Shown here: positions 1 to 8,910 of the stretch, in pieces
Layout: each line of letters starts with the position of its first letter
How positions within the stretch are numbered: the first letter of the stretch is position 1
NCBI RefSeq assembly: GCF_000526235.1
Contig: NZ_JAFR01000011.1
Location: 47,672 to 111,671, forward strand
DNA length: 64,000 nucleotides
Direction of reading: 5' to 3'
DNA from: Acholeplasma granularum ATCC 19168
GTDB lineage: Bacteria > Bacillota_I > Bacilli_A > Acholeplasmatales > Acholeplasmataceae
Program-made: the position numbers and the translations under genes
The notes under the pieces: generated by a model
Told to the model about the DNA's origin: nothing
Databases searched by the model: none
The model's input: the letters and a program-made list of their open reading frames with translations, nothing else

Positions 1-1
1 A

Positions 2-145
2 AAAGATAATGAAGTGCAAATAATAAGTAAGTACATAGAAAATAATAAACTGACAGAAGAACTATTAGATCAAAATAAAACAATCCCTGAGTGGATGTAC
101 TTAGTCATAAAAAACATTCTAAAGAAAGGACAGAAAAATGATTGA
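2..145 (+). CDS. C-terminal end of a probable AbiE-type antitoxin (partial)
   Basis: An open frame enters from the left edge and ends at the TGA at 143-145. It gives about 47 residues ending in a charged, lysine-rich tail with an IPEWM segment. It overlaps the AbiEii-like gene by 8 bases, which indicates translational coupling. In AbiE systems the antitoxin gene lies directly upstream of the nucleotidyltransferase toxin and commonly overlaps it. The identity is therefore inferred mostly from position; the N-terminal DNA-binding domain that would confirm it lies outside the window. A DUF6088-like protein is the best guess. Confidence 0.5.
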   Translation, partial: KDNEVQIISKYIENNKLTEELLDQNKTIPEWMYLVIKNILKKGQKND

Positions 146-1145
146 TATTGCTTTGATGGATATAAAAGAAAGAGAATTACTGTTTAGAGAAACTGCACGA
201 GTTAGTGGATTAAGTGAAGCTATTATTGAAAAAGATTTTTGGGTATGTTTTATGCTTAAACATCTATTTGTAAGTTCTAAATTTAAAAATGATATATATT
301 TTAAAGGTGGTACGAGTTTATCTAAATGCTATGGTCTTATTCAAAGATTCTCAGAGGACATTGATATCATACTGAATTGGACTTTTCTTGGTTATACAGA
401 AGGTGGACCTTGGCAAGATAGATCAAATACAGCACAGGAAAAGTTAAACGAAGAAATCAATCGTAAGACAAGTGAATTTTTAGAATCTATATTCGTTCCA
501 ACGTTAAAAGATGAACTTGAAAAACAAGGGTTTGATGCGTTTAAAATTGAAATTGATGAAAATGATGGATTGACAGTCCTATTCACATATCCAGCAATTT
601 ATGATGATAAGTATATTGTTCCAAGAATTAGGTTGGAGATAGGTGCTCTAGCAGCTAGACTACCAATAGAAGAAAAAGTAGTAACTCCCTACATTGAAGA
701 CTACCTAAAAGAATCAATTAATGGTTATGGATTTAAGGTGAACGTCATTAGTGCAGTACGCACTTTATTTGAGAAAATAACGATATTACATGGTGAAGCA
801 AATAGAATATCAAATCATCCAATCAGATATGCAAGACATTATTACGATGTATATAAGATGGTAAATACACTGTTATTAAATGAAGCGCTAGCAAATATTG
901 AATTACTAAAAGATGTTGTAGAGTTTAAGATGAAATTCTATAGGTCACCAAGATCAAAATATGAAGAAATACTAGAAGGGAATTTGAGACTAGTTCCGAG
1001 TAATGATGCAATCAAGGTGTTTGAAAAAGACTATGAAGAAATGAAACAAATGTTTTTTGGAGATATTCCAGAGTTTAATGATATTATTAAAAAAATTAGT
1101 GATGTTCAAGCTATTTTTAATAAACAAATACTAATTAGATACTAA
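138..1145 (+). CDS. AbiEii/AbiGii-type nucleotidyltransferase toxin
   Basis: A 335-residue protein with the nucleotidyltransferase signature of the AbiEii toxin family. A FKGGTSLSK motif (about residues 56-64) is followed by FSEDIDI, which supplies the two metal-binding aspartates, then by IRLEIGALA with the third acidic residue, and an RTLFEKI helix. Members of this family are the toxin half of type IV toxin-antitoxin or abortive-infection pairs and block growth on phage infection. The gene overlaps the frame upstream by 8 bases, which is expected for an antitoxin-toxin pair. Length is normal and no motif is missing. The start ATG is preceded by AAAGGA at 125-130. What nucleotide or target it modifies cannot be told from sequence. 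Confidence 0.87.
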   Translation: MIDIALMDIKERELLFRETARVSGLSEAIIEKDFWVCFMLKHLFVSSKFKNDIYFKGGTSLSKCYGLIQRFSEDIDIILNWTFLGYTEGGPWQDRSNTAQEKLNEEINRKTSEFLESIFVPTLKDELEKQGFDAFKIEIDENDGLTVLFTYPAIYDDKYIVPRIRLEIGALAARLPIEEKVVTPYIEDYLKESINGYGFKVNVISAVRTLFEKITILHGEANRISNHPIRYARHYYDVYKMVNTLLLNEALANIELLKDVVEFKMKFYRSPRSKYEEILEGNLRLVPSNDAIKVFEKDYEEMKQMFFGDIPEFNDIIKKISDVQAIFNKQILIRY

Positions 1146-1188
1146 AAAACGAATAATACGAAAAAAACAAAGGATAAGGGATAAATAT

Positions 1189-1279
1189 ATGATGATAGAT
1201 GAAGAACTTAAATTTTTAGGTAAAAAATTTAGATCGATTGAATGATGGTGAGATTAAAGCTGTTTATGAAAAAATCTAA
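1189..1279 (+). pseudogene. Short broken reading frame of unknown origin
   Basis: A good Shine-Dalgarno (AAGGATAAGGG, about 1171-1180) precedes ATG 1189. The frame runs 18 codons to a TGA at 1243-1245. A second frame that starts inside it (LDRLNDGEIKAVYEKI) continues to a TAA at 1277-1279, so a one-base shift near 1228 would join them into one small acidic protein. The piece stops where the antisense ISL3 remnant becomes recognisable. I do not recognise the family. Confidence 0.3.
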
Positions 1280-1495
1280 AATGACACAGGCATATTTATA
1301 TTTATTCATTTTATTGGTAAAGACTTCGTCAATAGAGATAACTTCGCCTAATTTTCTAGGGTGGGTATCGATGTGCTTATCAAATATATTAATCACACTT
1401 TGACTAGATACATTAAATAACTTTGCTGTATCAGCGAAGTTATGATGGATATCTTTTAAGTGATTTAAGATAGATAGTTTGGTGTTTAAACTCAT
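1229..1495 (-). pseudogene. ISL3-family transposase remnant
   Basis: On the minus strand an 88-residue frame resembles the middle of an ISL3-type transposase: a helix-turn-helix-like stretch (FNVSSQSVINIFDKH) followed by EVISIDEVFTNK and KYACVILDF, which correspond to the first DDE aspartate region of these enzymes. The N-terminal zinc-binding part and the whole C-terminal catalytic half are missing, and the last 15 or so residues no longer look like transposase. Recognisable similarity covers roughly 1285-1495. The remnant abuts the truncated 5' end of the Rhs gene, so an insertion followed by deletion probably removed the Rhs N-terminus. Confidence 0.6.
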
Positions 1496-3725
1496 ACGTT
1501 CATATGATTGGTTAAATATAAATATAATTGGTGAAGATTACCACATCGATAGATACCATTTAAATGGCATCACAATCGATCATGGAATTAGCTATGATAA
1601 GTATAACAGACTTAGACAAATTACAAATATGGGTAAAGCTGTTGTATATAGATATCAAGATGACGGCAATCCATATCATGTAGACGATCCGAGATACAAC
1701 ATATATCAATTTGAAGAAAGCCCATTAACTGCAGGGCTTACTCAAATCATAGATCCTTACGAAAATACTAAATATACGTATCACTATGATAGAAATAGTA
1801 ACTTATATGGTTATGATAATGGCAATAGTATAGTACCCATAGAAGTAATGCGTATAAATGGTACTGATCTGTCATATACATATGGTCCAGATAAAAACCA
1901 CACAAGACTAGCAAGCGTTATACATGATGAGAGCCATCAAACCCCATATGTCATGGAAACTAATGATAGTTTCAATGAAGAAAATATCAGAAGAGATTTT
2001 AAATTTAAATACACTTATACAAATGAAACTGGATCAGTTGGTATCTTAGACCGCATTAAGACAGTAGAAGCTAATTTCAAACATAATGAAGATCAGGCAG
2101 CACAGCTTACAGCGTATGACTATAAAAATGCCAATCAGATATTAGATAAAGTAACTACCACACTCATACAACAACAAGCACAGCATCAAAAAACAGTTAT
2201 AACAACAAATTACCATACCGAAAACAACGAGATAACTATTGAAGAATCTATTGTAAAATATGCTAAAAATGCGTATAATGAATATGAACAAATTGGGCAG
2301 GAAGATAAAGACATCACCTTTTCATATGATAAACTTGGACGTATATCCTATGAAGTCAAAGGTGATGGTACCAGACTAGATTATACATATTTAGGATCTA
2401 CAAATAAACTCTTAAAAATTCATAAAAATCAAGTACTATATAAGAACTACACATATGATCAAGATAAACTAACCCATATTAATAGTCATAGTGTCGTATA
2501 CGATAGTGATGGATATATGATAAGTTTTAAAGGGATGCCCATTGTTTATGATACTAGAGGTTTTATTGTCGAATATGGATCAGACACATACTACTATAAC
2601 CATAAGGGGATAAGGTATAAAAAAGAAACACCAAATGGTTATAGCTTATATTATTATGATGATACTAGATTACTAGCAGAAGCAATATATGAATTAGATA
2701 ATAATACATATAAATTAAAAGATACAATGCATTTCTTCTATAATGCATTGGGCATAGCCGGTATATCATATAAGGGCATAAAGTATAACTATGTATTAGA
2801 TGCATATGGCCATGTAAGTCAGATACATAAAGATGGTAGACTCATTGGTGCCTATAGTTATGATGCATTTGGTAACCATGAGATTGTATATTATACAACA
2901 GATACTGAAGAAATAGCATTACTCAATAACAATCCATTTAGATGGAAAGGTTATTATCAAGATGTTGATACACAGATCATCTGGATTGGAAAAGTGCCTT
3001 ATAATAAAAAGTTGGGTGAATGGTTATCAGAAGCATTCATTCAAGGTATGGATAGCCAGATGATGAGGGGGATATCATTATATCCTTACATGGGGATTGA
3101 TCCAGTCGTGTACCTGGATAGTAGCGGGAATTCATGGGAGTCATATTGGAAAACGGGTATAGGATTTGTCGCCGCAACTGCATTGCTTGCAGTTACTGCT
3201 GTAGCAGTTGTAGCTTTTGGAGGAACTCTCCTAATTCCAGCATTAATTGGTGCAGGAATTGGTGCCGGGACAAGCGTTATTGGTCAAGGCGTAGGTAATA
3301 TGATGTCTGGAAAAGGATTTTTTGATGATTTTAGTCTAGAGTCTGTTTTCTTTGGTACCATTGCTGGGGCAGCTTTTGCAACTGGTGTTGGAGGTCTTTT
3401 TGGAGCGATAGGTATAGGAGCAGTTTCTAATGGGGGATTATCTGCTATGCAACAACAAAGTTGGACGAACATTGGAATTGGTGCTCTAGTTGGAGGAGCG
3501 GCAGCAGGAGTTGGTTATGGATTAGGTAAGTTGGTGTCTACCCAAGTATTCAAGAATAGTGATGTGGTATTCAGTGACATCTATCAGATGACTTTAATGG
3601 ATACTAATAAATTCAATGCCGTAATGATTGCATTTGCATCCACGTACTATACTTTTATTCCGTCTGCAACAAACGGTGCTGCAAGAGCTGTAATAAATTA
3701 CTTAAATAAATTAAGAGGTGAGTAA
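1479..3725 (+). CDS. Rhs/YD-repeat protein, 5'-truncated, with glycine-rich C-terminal domain
   Basis: The 748-codon frame carries many YD-type repeats (SYDKLGRI, YTYDQDKL, YSYDAFGN) that in this family form a secreted shell around a C-terminal toxin. A variant core follows: NPFRWKGYYQD aligns with the usual NPFRYRGYY.D, and LYPYMGIDPVVYLDSSGN with the usual end of the core. The segment between them, normally RYYDP..GRF, is replaced by an unrelated-looking stretch. After residue 555 comes a hydrophobic glycine/alanine-rich region (about 560-695), then a short 50-residue tip. The TTG start at 1479 lies inside the antisense transposase remnant, and real Rhs sequence begins near 1497, so the gene has lost its signal peptide and N-terminal repeats. 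It is probably a silent cassette or pseudogene, but the frame is intact to its stop. A small membrane-protein gene follows at once. Confidence 0.75.
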   Translation: MVFKLIRSYDWLNINIIGEDYHIDRYHLNGITIDHGISYDKYNRLRQITNMGKAVVYRYQDDGNPYHVDDPRYNIYQFEESPLTAGLTQIIDPYENTKYTYHYDRNSNLYGYDNGNSIVPIEVMRINGTDLSYTYGPDKNHTRLASVIHDESHQTPYVMETNDSFNEENIRRDFKFKYTYTNETGSVGILDRIKTVEANFKHNEDQAAQLTAYDYKNANQILDKVTTTLIQQQAQHQKTVITTNYHTENNEITIEESIVKYAKNAYNEYEQIGQEDKDITFSYDKLGRISYEVKGDGTRLDYTYLGSTNKLLKIHKNQVLYKNYTYDQDKLTHINSHSVVYDSDGYMISFKGMPIVYDTRGFIVEYGSDTYYYNHKGIRYKKETPNGYSLYYYDDTRLLAEAIYELDNNTYKLKDTMHFFYNALGIAGISYKGIKYNYVLDAYGHVSQIHKDGRLIGAYSYDAFGNHEIVYYTTDTEEIALLNNNPFRWKGYYQDVDTQIIWIGKVPYNKKLGEWLSEAFIQGMDSQMMRGISLYPYMGIDPVVYLDSSGNSWESYWKTGIGFVAATALLAVTAVAVVAFGGTLLIPALIGAGIGAGTSVIGQGVGNMMSGKGFFDDFSLESVFFGTIAGAAFATGVGGLFGAIGIGAVSNGGLSAMQQQSWTNIGIGALVGGAAAGVGYGLGKLVSTQVFKNSDVVFSDIYQMTLMDTNKFNAVMIAFASTYYTFIPSATNGAARAVINYLNKLRGE

Positions 3726-3726
3726 T

Positions 3727-4083
3727 GTGAATAATAAAAAAAAACAAAATAAAGCAACTTTATTTATTGTAGTAATAACAAGTCTAATCATCTATGTGTT
3801 ATTAATGATTTTATGCATAAATAAACTTGTTATTTCTTATAACCCCTTAAGTCTTACACTTATGAGTATTTCATTTGGGTTTTACATGATTGGTTTTCTA
3901 ATCATGGCTACCCCTAAAAGATTTTACAATCTTATATATAAATTGTTTCACAAAAGTCTCGAAGAAGGATATTACCAGATTACTATGGCAACATATGAAA
4001 ATAATAAATTCTATATACAATCAGAACGAGTTCTTTTGAACTTATCATATATTATATTAATTATCATTTTACTTATAGGCTGA
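3727..4083 (+). CDS. Small membrane protein, candidate immunity partner of the Rhs gene
   Basis: A protein of about 118 residues with a lysine/asparagine-rich N-terminus, two hydrophobic helices (about residues 11-32 and 37-60) and a third at the C-terminus (about 100-118). GTG at 3727 is preferred because AGAGGTGA (3714-3721) lies about six bases upstream; an in-frame GTG at 3718 lacks a ribosome binding site. The gene starts directly after the Rhs stop, the usual place for the immunity gene of a polymorphic toxin. No family is recognised, so an immunity role is inferred only from position and from the membrane-like C-terminal domain of the Rhs protein. Confidence 0.6.
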   Translation: MNNKKKQNKATLFIVVITSLIIYVLLMILCINKLVISYNPLSLTLMSISFGFYMIGFLIMATPKRFYNLIYKLFHKSLEEGYYQITMATYENNKFYIQSERVLLNLSYIILIIILLIG

Positions 4084-4106
4084 TTTATATCTAGATTACA
4101 AACTTT

Positions 4107-4167
4107 AGTTTAGCTTTTAATGCCGCAACGTAGTTATGTTTATAGTTAAGTTGCGGTATACTAAACT
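4107..4167. repeat. Nested inverted repeat downstream of the small membrane protein gene
   Basis: Two arms pair on each side: AGTTTAG (4107-4113) with CTAAACT (4161-4167), and CCGCAAC (4123-4129) with GTTGCGG (4150-4156). The loop is about 20 bases. No T-run follows, so it is not a classic terminator. It may be an RNA structure or a recombination relic. Confidence 0.45.
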
Positions 4168-4234
4168 GAGTATAAAAAGAATGATTGGAAAATTTGTCTT
4201 ACTTGTAGATTCAGTTGAACTAATTCTTTTATTG

Positions 4235-4258
4235 CCACATGTAATCATGTGGTTTTTT
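4235..4258 (+). terminator. Rho-independent terminator
   Basis: Perfect 7-bp stem CCACATG / CATGTGG with a TAAT loop, followed by six T residues. It would end transcription of the Rhs/membrane-protein pair and isolates the orphan Rhs piece downstream. Confidence 0.8.
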
Positions 4259-4294
4259 GTACTTCAGTGAAGATGATGATAAAATGATTTTAGT

Positions 4295-4825
4295 ATGAAT
4301 CAAGGGATATCCAATTTTAATATTTATAGTAGAGTAAGCCAAGGTGAAAACACATTCTTGCTGAGTAAAAAGGCATATACATTTAAAGAAACACACTATG
4401 AAATTCATGAGATAAAAGATACCGTTATTGGACATGATAACTTTAATATATCATCAAATACTAGCAATTTTGTTAAAATTTATTATAATGGATTGATCAA
4501 AGCATCATGTAGTAATGGACTGGTTACCGAATATCTTTATGATGCTTATGGCAATATTGAAAAGGAAATTATACATGAACAAGCAGAACCAAGTAATATC
4601 ATTAATGAAATTACTTATGCATATGATAATGTTATCCCTTTAGGAAGAGAAAATCCAATATATATAGTCCAAAATGATGAAAGAATTGATTTTGAATATC
4701 ACCCTATAAGTAAAAGAATCATTTCAGAAACAACTAGTCATATTCAAAAAACATATAGTTATGATTTGTTTCAAAACCATGTGATTGATGAATCTGGTAC
4801 TATGTCAATAAATCGGACAATATAA
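4295..4825 (+). pseudogene. Orphan Rhs/YD-repeat fragment cut by the IS element
   Basis: A 176-codon frame with YD-repeat character (YLYDAYGNIEKE, ITYAYDN, YSYDLFQNHV). It has no signal peptide, no clear ribosome binding site (a TAA lies in frame just upstream) and no core domain. It runs into the left end of the IS3-family element and stops at a TAA just inside it. No Rhs sequence continues beyond the IS, so the rest was lost in a rearrangement and did not simply move aside. It is best read as a displaced N-terminal or central Rhs segment, comparable to the silent rhs cassettes of other bacteria. Confidence 0.65.
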
Positions 4826-4835
4826 AATTAGAGAA

Positions 4836-5675
4836 TCATGCTTTTAGTGATAACTTTGCTGTTTCACTGAGTTCATATTGTCTTTCGAATGCTTCCGGAC
4901 TAATATAATCTAGTGTTCCATGAATTCTGTGATTGTTGTAAAATGTTTCAATGTATTCAAATACGAGTGATTTTGCGTGAGGTAGATTTAGAATGTCATA
5001 CCGATTTAACCATTCACGCTTTATAAGAGCGTGAAATGATTCAATACAGGCGTTGTCCCAGGGATCTCCCTTCTTAGAATAACTTGGTGTCATATTTGAA
5101 TTAAATAATTTTAAATATTCTTTGGAAATATAATGACTACCACGGTCATTATGAATAATAAGTGGCTCATCTATTTTTCTTAATTGCTTAGCTTTTTTAA
5201 CACATTCAGTTACACAGATAACCTCTAGTGTATCTGTTAATTTCCAAGCGATAATCTTTCTTGAAAACAGATCCATTACGCTTGTTAAATAAACGAACTT
5301 ATCATATCTTGTCCAAATATAAGTGATATCAGTAACCCACACAGTATTTGGTTTATCAACCTTGAAGTTACGCTAAACATGATTAACCAATGTAGAACTT
5401 AAATCACTGTTTATCGTCGTTTTAGTTGTTTTCTTAACATAATGCGCTTTAATGCCCATTTGCTTCATATACACACTTACAGTGCGTAATGAAGCCTTAA
5501 TACCGCGTTTCTTTAGTCGTTTATAAATCTTAGGTGCACCATAGATTTCCTTAGATTCTGTATGAATCGCTTTAATTGCTTTTTTAATACGTTTTCTTTG
5601 AAGTTCGGTTTTACTAGTTGTTCGCTTCAAAAAGTTATAATATCCGGATTTTGAAACACCTAATATTGCCAGCAC
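4836..5675 (-). pseudogene. IS3-family transposase OrfB, broken
   Basis: The rve/DDE integrase core is complete in the distal part: WVTDITYIW (first Asp), HNDRGSHY (second Asp) and NACIESFHALIK (Glu), then the C-terminal NNHRIHGTLDYISPEAF block. The proximal part has the HTH_21 region (KEIYGAPKIYKRLKKRG). An amber TAG at 5373-5375 separates the halves in the same frame (residues NHV, stop, RNFKVDKPN). Near 5680 the GVSKSGYY frame has slipped relative to the upstream KEEKHRILS frame, which needs a one-base correction. The gene is therefore dead; restoring both sites would give an ordinary OrfB. Confidence 0.85.
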
Positions 5676-5740
5676 CCTGAAAACTTAAAATACGGTGTTT
5701 CTCTTCTTTAACCAATTGATAAATTATTTGGGTTCTTCGC

Positions 5741-6019
5741 TTAAGACATGCCGATAGCTTTTTTTAAGATTCTTAGTGCGTCCTCTTTTGATTGTAATTC
5801 ACGCTTTAATCTAGCATTTTCTTTTTCTAAGTCACTTGAGTAATTTCCACTTCCTCGAACCTCAATTGTATTGGTTGTTTCAAATTCTTTTGCCCACTTG
5901 TAGTATGATGCTGCTGTAATACCTAGATTCCTACATACTGCTGCAACGTTTAACTCTGGGTGATCTTTTCGATATTGAAGTGCGTTTAACTTAAATTCTT
6001 TATCGTAATGTTTTGCCAT
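5741..6019 (-). CDS. IS3-family transposase OrfA (HTH protein)
   Basis: A 92-residue protein with the HTH_8/IS911-type helix-turn-helix (KEFKLNALQYRKDHPELNVAAVCRNLGI, shown here in parts as residues 8-35) and a C-terminal leucine-zipper-like coil (ENARLKRELQSKEDALRILKKA). In intact IS3 elements OrfA is fused to OrfB by a programmed -1 frameshift at an A-rich site. An AAAAAAAG run is present near the end of this gene, but the frame entered by a -1 shift meets a stop soon after, so fusion protein can no longer be made. OrfA itself is intact and could bind the inverted repeats. Confidence 0.8.
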   Translation of the reverse strand: MAKHYDKEFKLNALQYRKDHPELNVAAVCRNLGITAASYYKWAKEFETTNTIEVRGSGNYSSDLEKENARLKRELQSKEDALRILKKAIGMS

Positions 6020-6124
6020 AGAAAGTTCATCTCCTTATCTTGTTTTATTTTATCATGAACTCTCTATTCTTAACTTGTCCTATTTATATGCTAACATCAA
6101 TTAGGAAGTAAGCATAATATTGAT

Positions 6125-6670
6125 TTGAATAGTGTTAGTAAGAGCATGATAAATAAACAAGAAATAAAAGTAAAAACATTTTCAAGTAATAGATTATTAG
6201 AAATTCCCGACATTTTATTTGATGCAATTTTGGTCGAAAGAAAAAAATATGAGAAAAACAGAAGCAGAAGAATTAATGATAAGACTACACCATTTAAAGA
6301 TTTAGGATATATATGTTGCACTACATATGGAAATCCTAGATCTTCAGGATTCCTTTTCAATCACTATAAAAAACTTCTTAAAGAAGCAAAATTGCCAGAT
6401 ATTAGATTCCATGATTTAAGAGCTACTTATTGCACGATTTTAGTAGGTGAAAATTTTAGTCCAAAAGCAATATCAAAATTGATGGGCCACGCCTCAGAAA
6501 TCATATCAATTGATGTTTATACAGATAACTCTAAAATCATCGAAGATTGCTTATTAGAACTTGAACCATTTATTGAATCAGTAAGACCTAAATTATCAGA
6601 AAGTACTGCAGATGATGAAATAGAAGATTCGATAGAGATGGATACATATATTAATAGTTTGTTAAATTAA
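6125..6670 (+). pseudogene. Tyrosine recombinase (phage-type integrase), C-terminal fragment
   Basis: The 181-codon frame contains the second half of a tyrosine recombinase catalytic domain: HDLRATYCTILVGENFSPKAISKLMGHASE supplies the HxxR and LMGH boxes, and DVYTDNSKIIED holds the tyrosine nucleophile. The N-terminal arm- and core-binding domains and the first catalytic Arg are missing. The frame opens with an unlikely TTG just beyond the right end of the IS, so the IS or the deletion beside it removed the front half. It is the relic of an integrated mobile element. An acidic tail of about 40 residues follows the tyrosine. Confidence 0.75.
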
Positions 6671-6720
6671 AATAACAAGTATGAATACATGAACATAACA
6701 TGAATTTCTTGTTATTTTTC
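6671..6720 (+). terminator. Rho-independent terminator after the integrase fragment
   Basis: Stem AATAACAAG (6671-6679) pairs with CTTGTTATT (6708-6716) and is followed by TTTC TTT. The loop is long (28 bases). Confidence 0.6.
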
Positions 6721-6800
6721 TTTATAAATGTTAAAATTGATTAGATAATTTCAAGTAAAATTATTTAGCACTATTTAGTTGGGAAACGGAATTTTTGTGA

Positions 6801-6882
6801 CTTAATTTCGTCCCCAACAAAAAAAATTCATTTTATGCATCAAAAAGTAGTCTTTGGAGACGAATTTGGGGACTAAATAAAG
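6801..6882. repeat. Imperfect inverted repeat between the integrase fragment and uvrB
   Basis: CTTAATTTCGTCCCCAA at 6801-6817 is matched in reverse complement by TTGGGGACTAAATAAAG at 6866-6882. The TTGGGGAC core is perfect and the rest imperfect. It lies directly downstream of an integrase relic, where an attachment site would be expected, but no second copy of the site was found in the window. Confidence 0.35.
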
Positions 6883-6953
6883 GAATTTACACACTAAATT
6901 TTGGCTGTATATGACTATAGTAATTATTTTAAAAATCTAAAGGAGGCGTTATC

Positions 6954-8909
6954 ATGTTCAAATTAGTATCACCTTTTAAACCGAGTGGTGATCAACCAGA
7001 AGCTATCGAAAAACTAATGAAAAACTTTAATGACGGCCTTACTGAGCAAATATTACTGGGTGCTACAGGTACTGGTAAGACCTTTACGATTGCTAATATC
7101 ATCCAAAAATTAGGTAAGAAAACACTCGTTTTAGCTCATAATAAGACATTAGCTGGTCAATTATATGGGGAACTCAAGAGCATATTCCCTGCTAATCGAG
7201 TGGAGTATTTTATATCTTACTATGATTATTTTCAACCAGAAGCATATGTAGTTTCATCTGATACATATATAGAAAAGGATTCATCAATTAATGATGAAAT
7301 TGATGAACTGCGCCACTCTGCAGTGGCATCATTACTTACTAGAGAAGATGTGATTGTTGTTGCATCTGTTTCATGTATATATGGTATTGGAGATCCAGAT
7401 GATTATAAAAATGCAACTATCTTTTTAAGAGTTGGTGAAGAATATGGTAGAAATCAACTACTTAATAGATTAATCGACTTAACCTATGAAAGAAACGATA
7501 TTGATTTTAAAAGAGGAACATTTAGAGTAAGAGGGGATTCAGTAGAAATTATTCCAGCCAATGAAGCAAACCAAGGGATACGTGTTTCTTTTTTTGGTGA
7601 TGAAATTGATGATATTATCTTATTTGATCCATTAACGGGTGTTTCTAAAGAGCGCACAACATTTATATCTATTTTCCCTGCAACGCTATTTATGGCTAAT
7701 AAAGATAAAATGAAAGAAAGTATCCGTAGAATTAAAAATGAACTAGCTGAACAAATTCATTTTTTTCAAGGAGAAAATAAGTTACTTGAAGCTCAAAGAA
7801 TTGAGATGCGTACGAAATACGATATTGAAATGCTTGAAGAGATAGGTTTTACATCAGGTATTGAAAACTATTCAAGACACATCGCACTTCGAGAAGCTGG
7901 TGAAACACCTGCAACATTAATTGACTTTTTTGGTGACGATTATTTAATGATTATTGATGAATCTCACGTAACGATTCCTCAAATTAGAGGTATGTACTTT
8001 GGAGACCGTTCTAGAAAAGAAAACTTAGTTAATTTCGGTTTTAGATTACCAAGTGCTCTAGATAATAGACCTCTTAAATTTGATGAATTCCAAAAAAGAC
8101 AAGATAAAGTCATTTATCTATCTGCAACACCTGGTCCATATGAATTAGATAAAATGCTACCTATTGTAGAACAAATCATACGTCCTACTTATTTACTAGA
8201 TCCTCTAATAGAAATTAGACCAACTAAATCTCAAATAGACGATTTATACTTTGAAATTAAAAAACGTATAGAAAAAAATCAAAGAGTACTTGTTACAACA
8301 CTTACAATCAAGATGAGTGAAGATTTAACAAGACACTTTAAAGAATTAGGACTTAAAGTAGCATATTTACACAGTGAAGTTAAATCCTTAGAAAGAACAA
8401 CGATTCTAAGAGCACTTCGAATGGGTAAATATGATGTATTAATTGGTATAAACCTCTTACGTGAAGGACTAGACTTACCCGAGGTTGGATTAGTAGCAAT
8501 CCTTGATGCGGATAAACAAGGTTTTCTTAGAAGTGAACGTTCATTAATTCAAACAATTGGACGTGCTGCAAGAAATATTGATGGTAGAGTCATAATGTAT
8601 GCTGATACAATTTCAGAGTCAATGCAAAAAGCAATGGATGAAACCAATAGACGACGTAGTATTCAACAAAAATATAATGAACTATATGGTAAAACACCAA
8701 CTCAAGTGGTAAAAGAAATTAGAGATGATATATCTATTAAAGGTGTTATCACCGATAAAGATTTAGATAATCTAAAACTCGATCAGAAACAAAAAGAAAA
8801 AGAAATTAAACGACTAGATACTTTAATGCGACAAGCAGCTAAAGATTTAGACTTTGAAAAAGCAATGGAAATTAGAGACTTAATATTCGAACTAAAGGCG
8901 GAAAAATAA
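6954..8909 (+). CDS. uvrB: Excinuclease ABC subunit B
   Basis: UvrB (651 residues) is the damage-verifying helicase of nucleotide excision repair and works with UvrA and UvrC. Visible features in order: [11 protein letters not shown]alker A (about residues 39-46), the [11 protein letters not shown] beta-hairpin that clamps DNA, the DESH Walker B motif, YLSATPG, the [10 protein letters not shown] arginine-finger motif VI, and a C-terminal UVR domain ([27 protein letters not shown]) that contacts UvrC. Length is normal. An AAAGGAGG ribosome binding site lies eight bases before the ATG. pepF follows after one base, so the two are cotranscribed. The gene marks the start of core chromosome after the accessory left end. 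Confidence 0.97.
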   Translation: MFKLVSPFKPSGDQPEAIEKLMKNFNDGLTEQILLGATGTGKTFTIANIIQKLGKKTLVLAHNKTLAGQLYGELKSIFPANRVEYFISYYDYFQPEAYVVSSDTYIEKDSSINDEIDELRHSAVASLLTREDVIVVASVSCIYGIGDPDDYKNATIFLRVGEEYGRNQLLNRLIDLTYERNDIDFKRGTFRVRGDSVEIIPANEANQGIRVSFFGDEIDDIILFDPLTGVSKERTTFISIFPATLFMANKDKMKESIRRIKNELAEQIHFFQGENKLLEAQRIEMRTKYDIEMLEEIGFTSGIENYSRHIALREAGETPATLIDFFGDDYLMIIDESHVTIPQIRGMYFGDRSRKENLVNFGFRLPSALDNRPLKFDEFQKRQDKVIYLSATPGPYELDKMLPIVEQIIRPTYLLDPLIEIRPTKSQIDDLYFEIKKRIEKNQRVLVTTLTIKMSEDLTRHFKELGLKVAYLHSEVKSLERTTILRALRMGKYDVLIGINLLREGLDLPEVGLVAILDADKQGFLRSERSLIQTIGRAARNIDGRVIMYADTISESMQKAMDETNRRRSIQQKYNELYGKTPTQVVKEIRDDISIKGVITDKDLDNLKLDQKQKEKEIKRLDTLMRQAAKDLDFEKAMEIRDLIFELKAEK

Positions 8910-8910
8910 A

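Larger units (their letters stand above)
4815..6080 (-). mobile_element. IS3-family insertion sequence, inactivated
   Basis: Imperfect terminal inverted repeats bound the element: the left end begins GGACAA at 4815 and the right end finishes TTGTCC at 6080. About 26 bases match, including the later AGAGA..TCATG part. The length of about 1.27 kb and the orfA/orfB arrangement on the minus strand are typical of IS3. orfB carries an amber codon and at least one frameshift, so the element cannot encode its own transposase. The flanking bases (AATC on the left, TATT on the right) show no matching target duplication, so the copy marks a rearrangement junction or is old. Confidence 0.85.
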
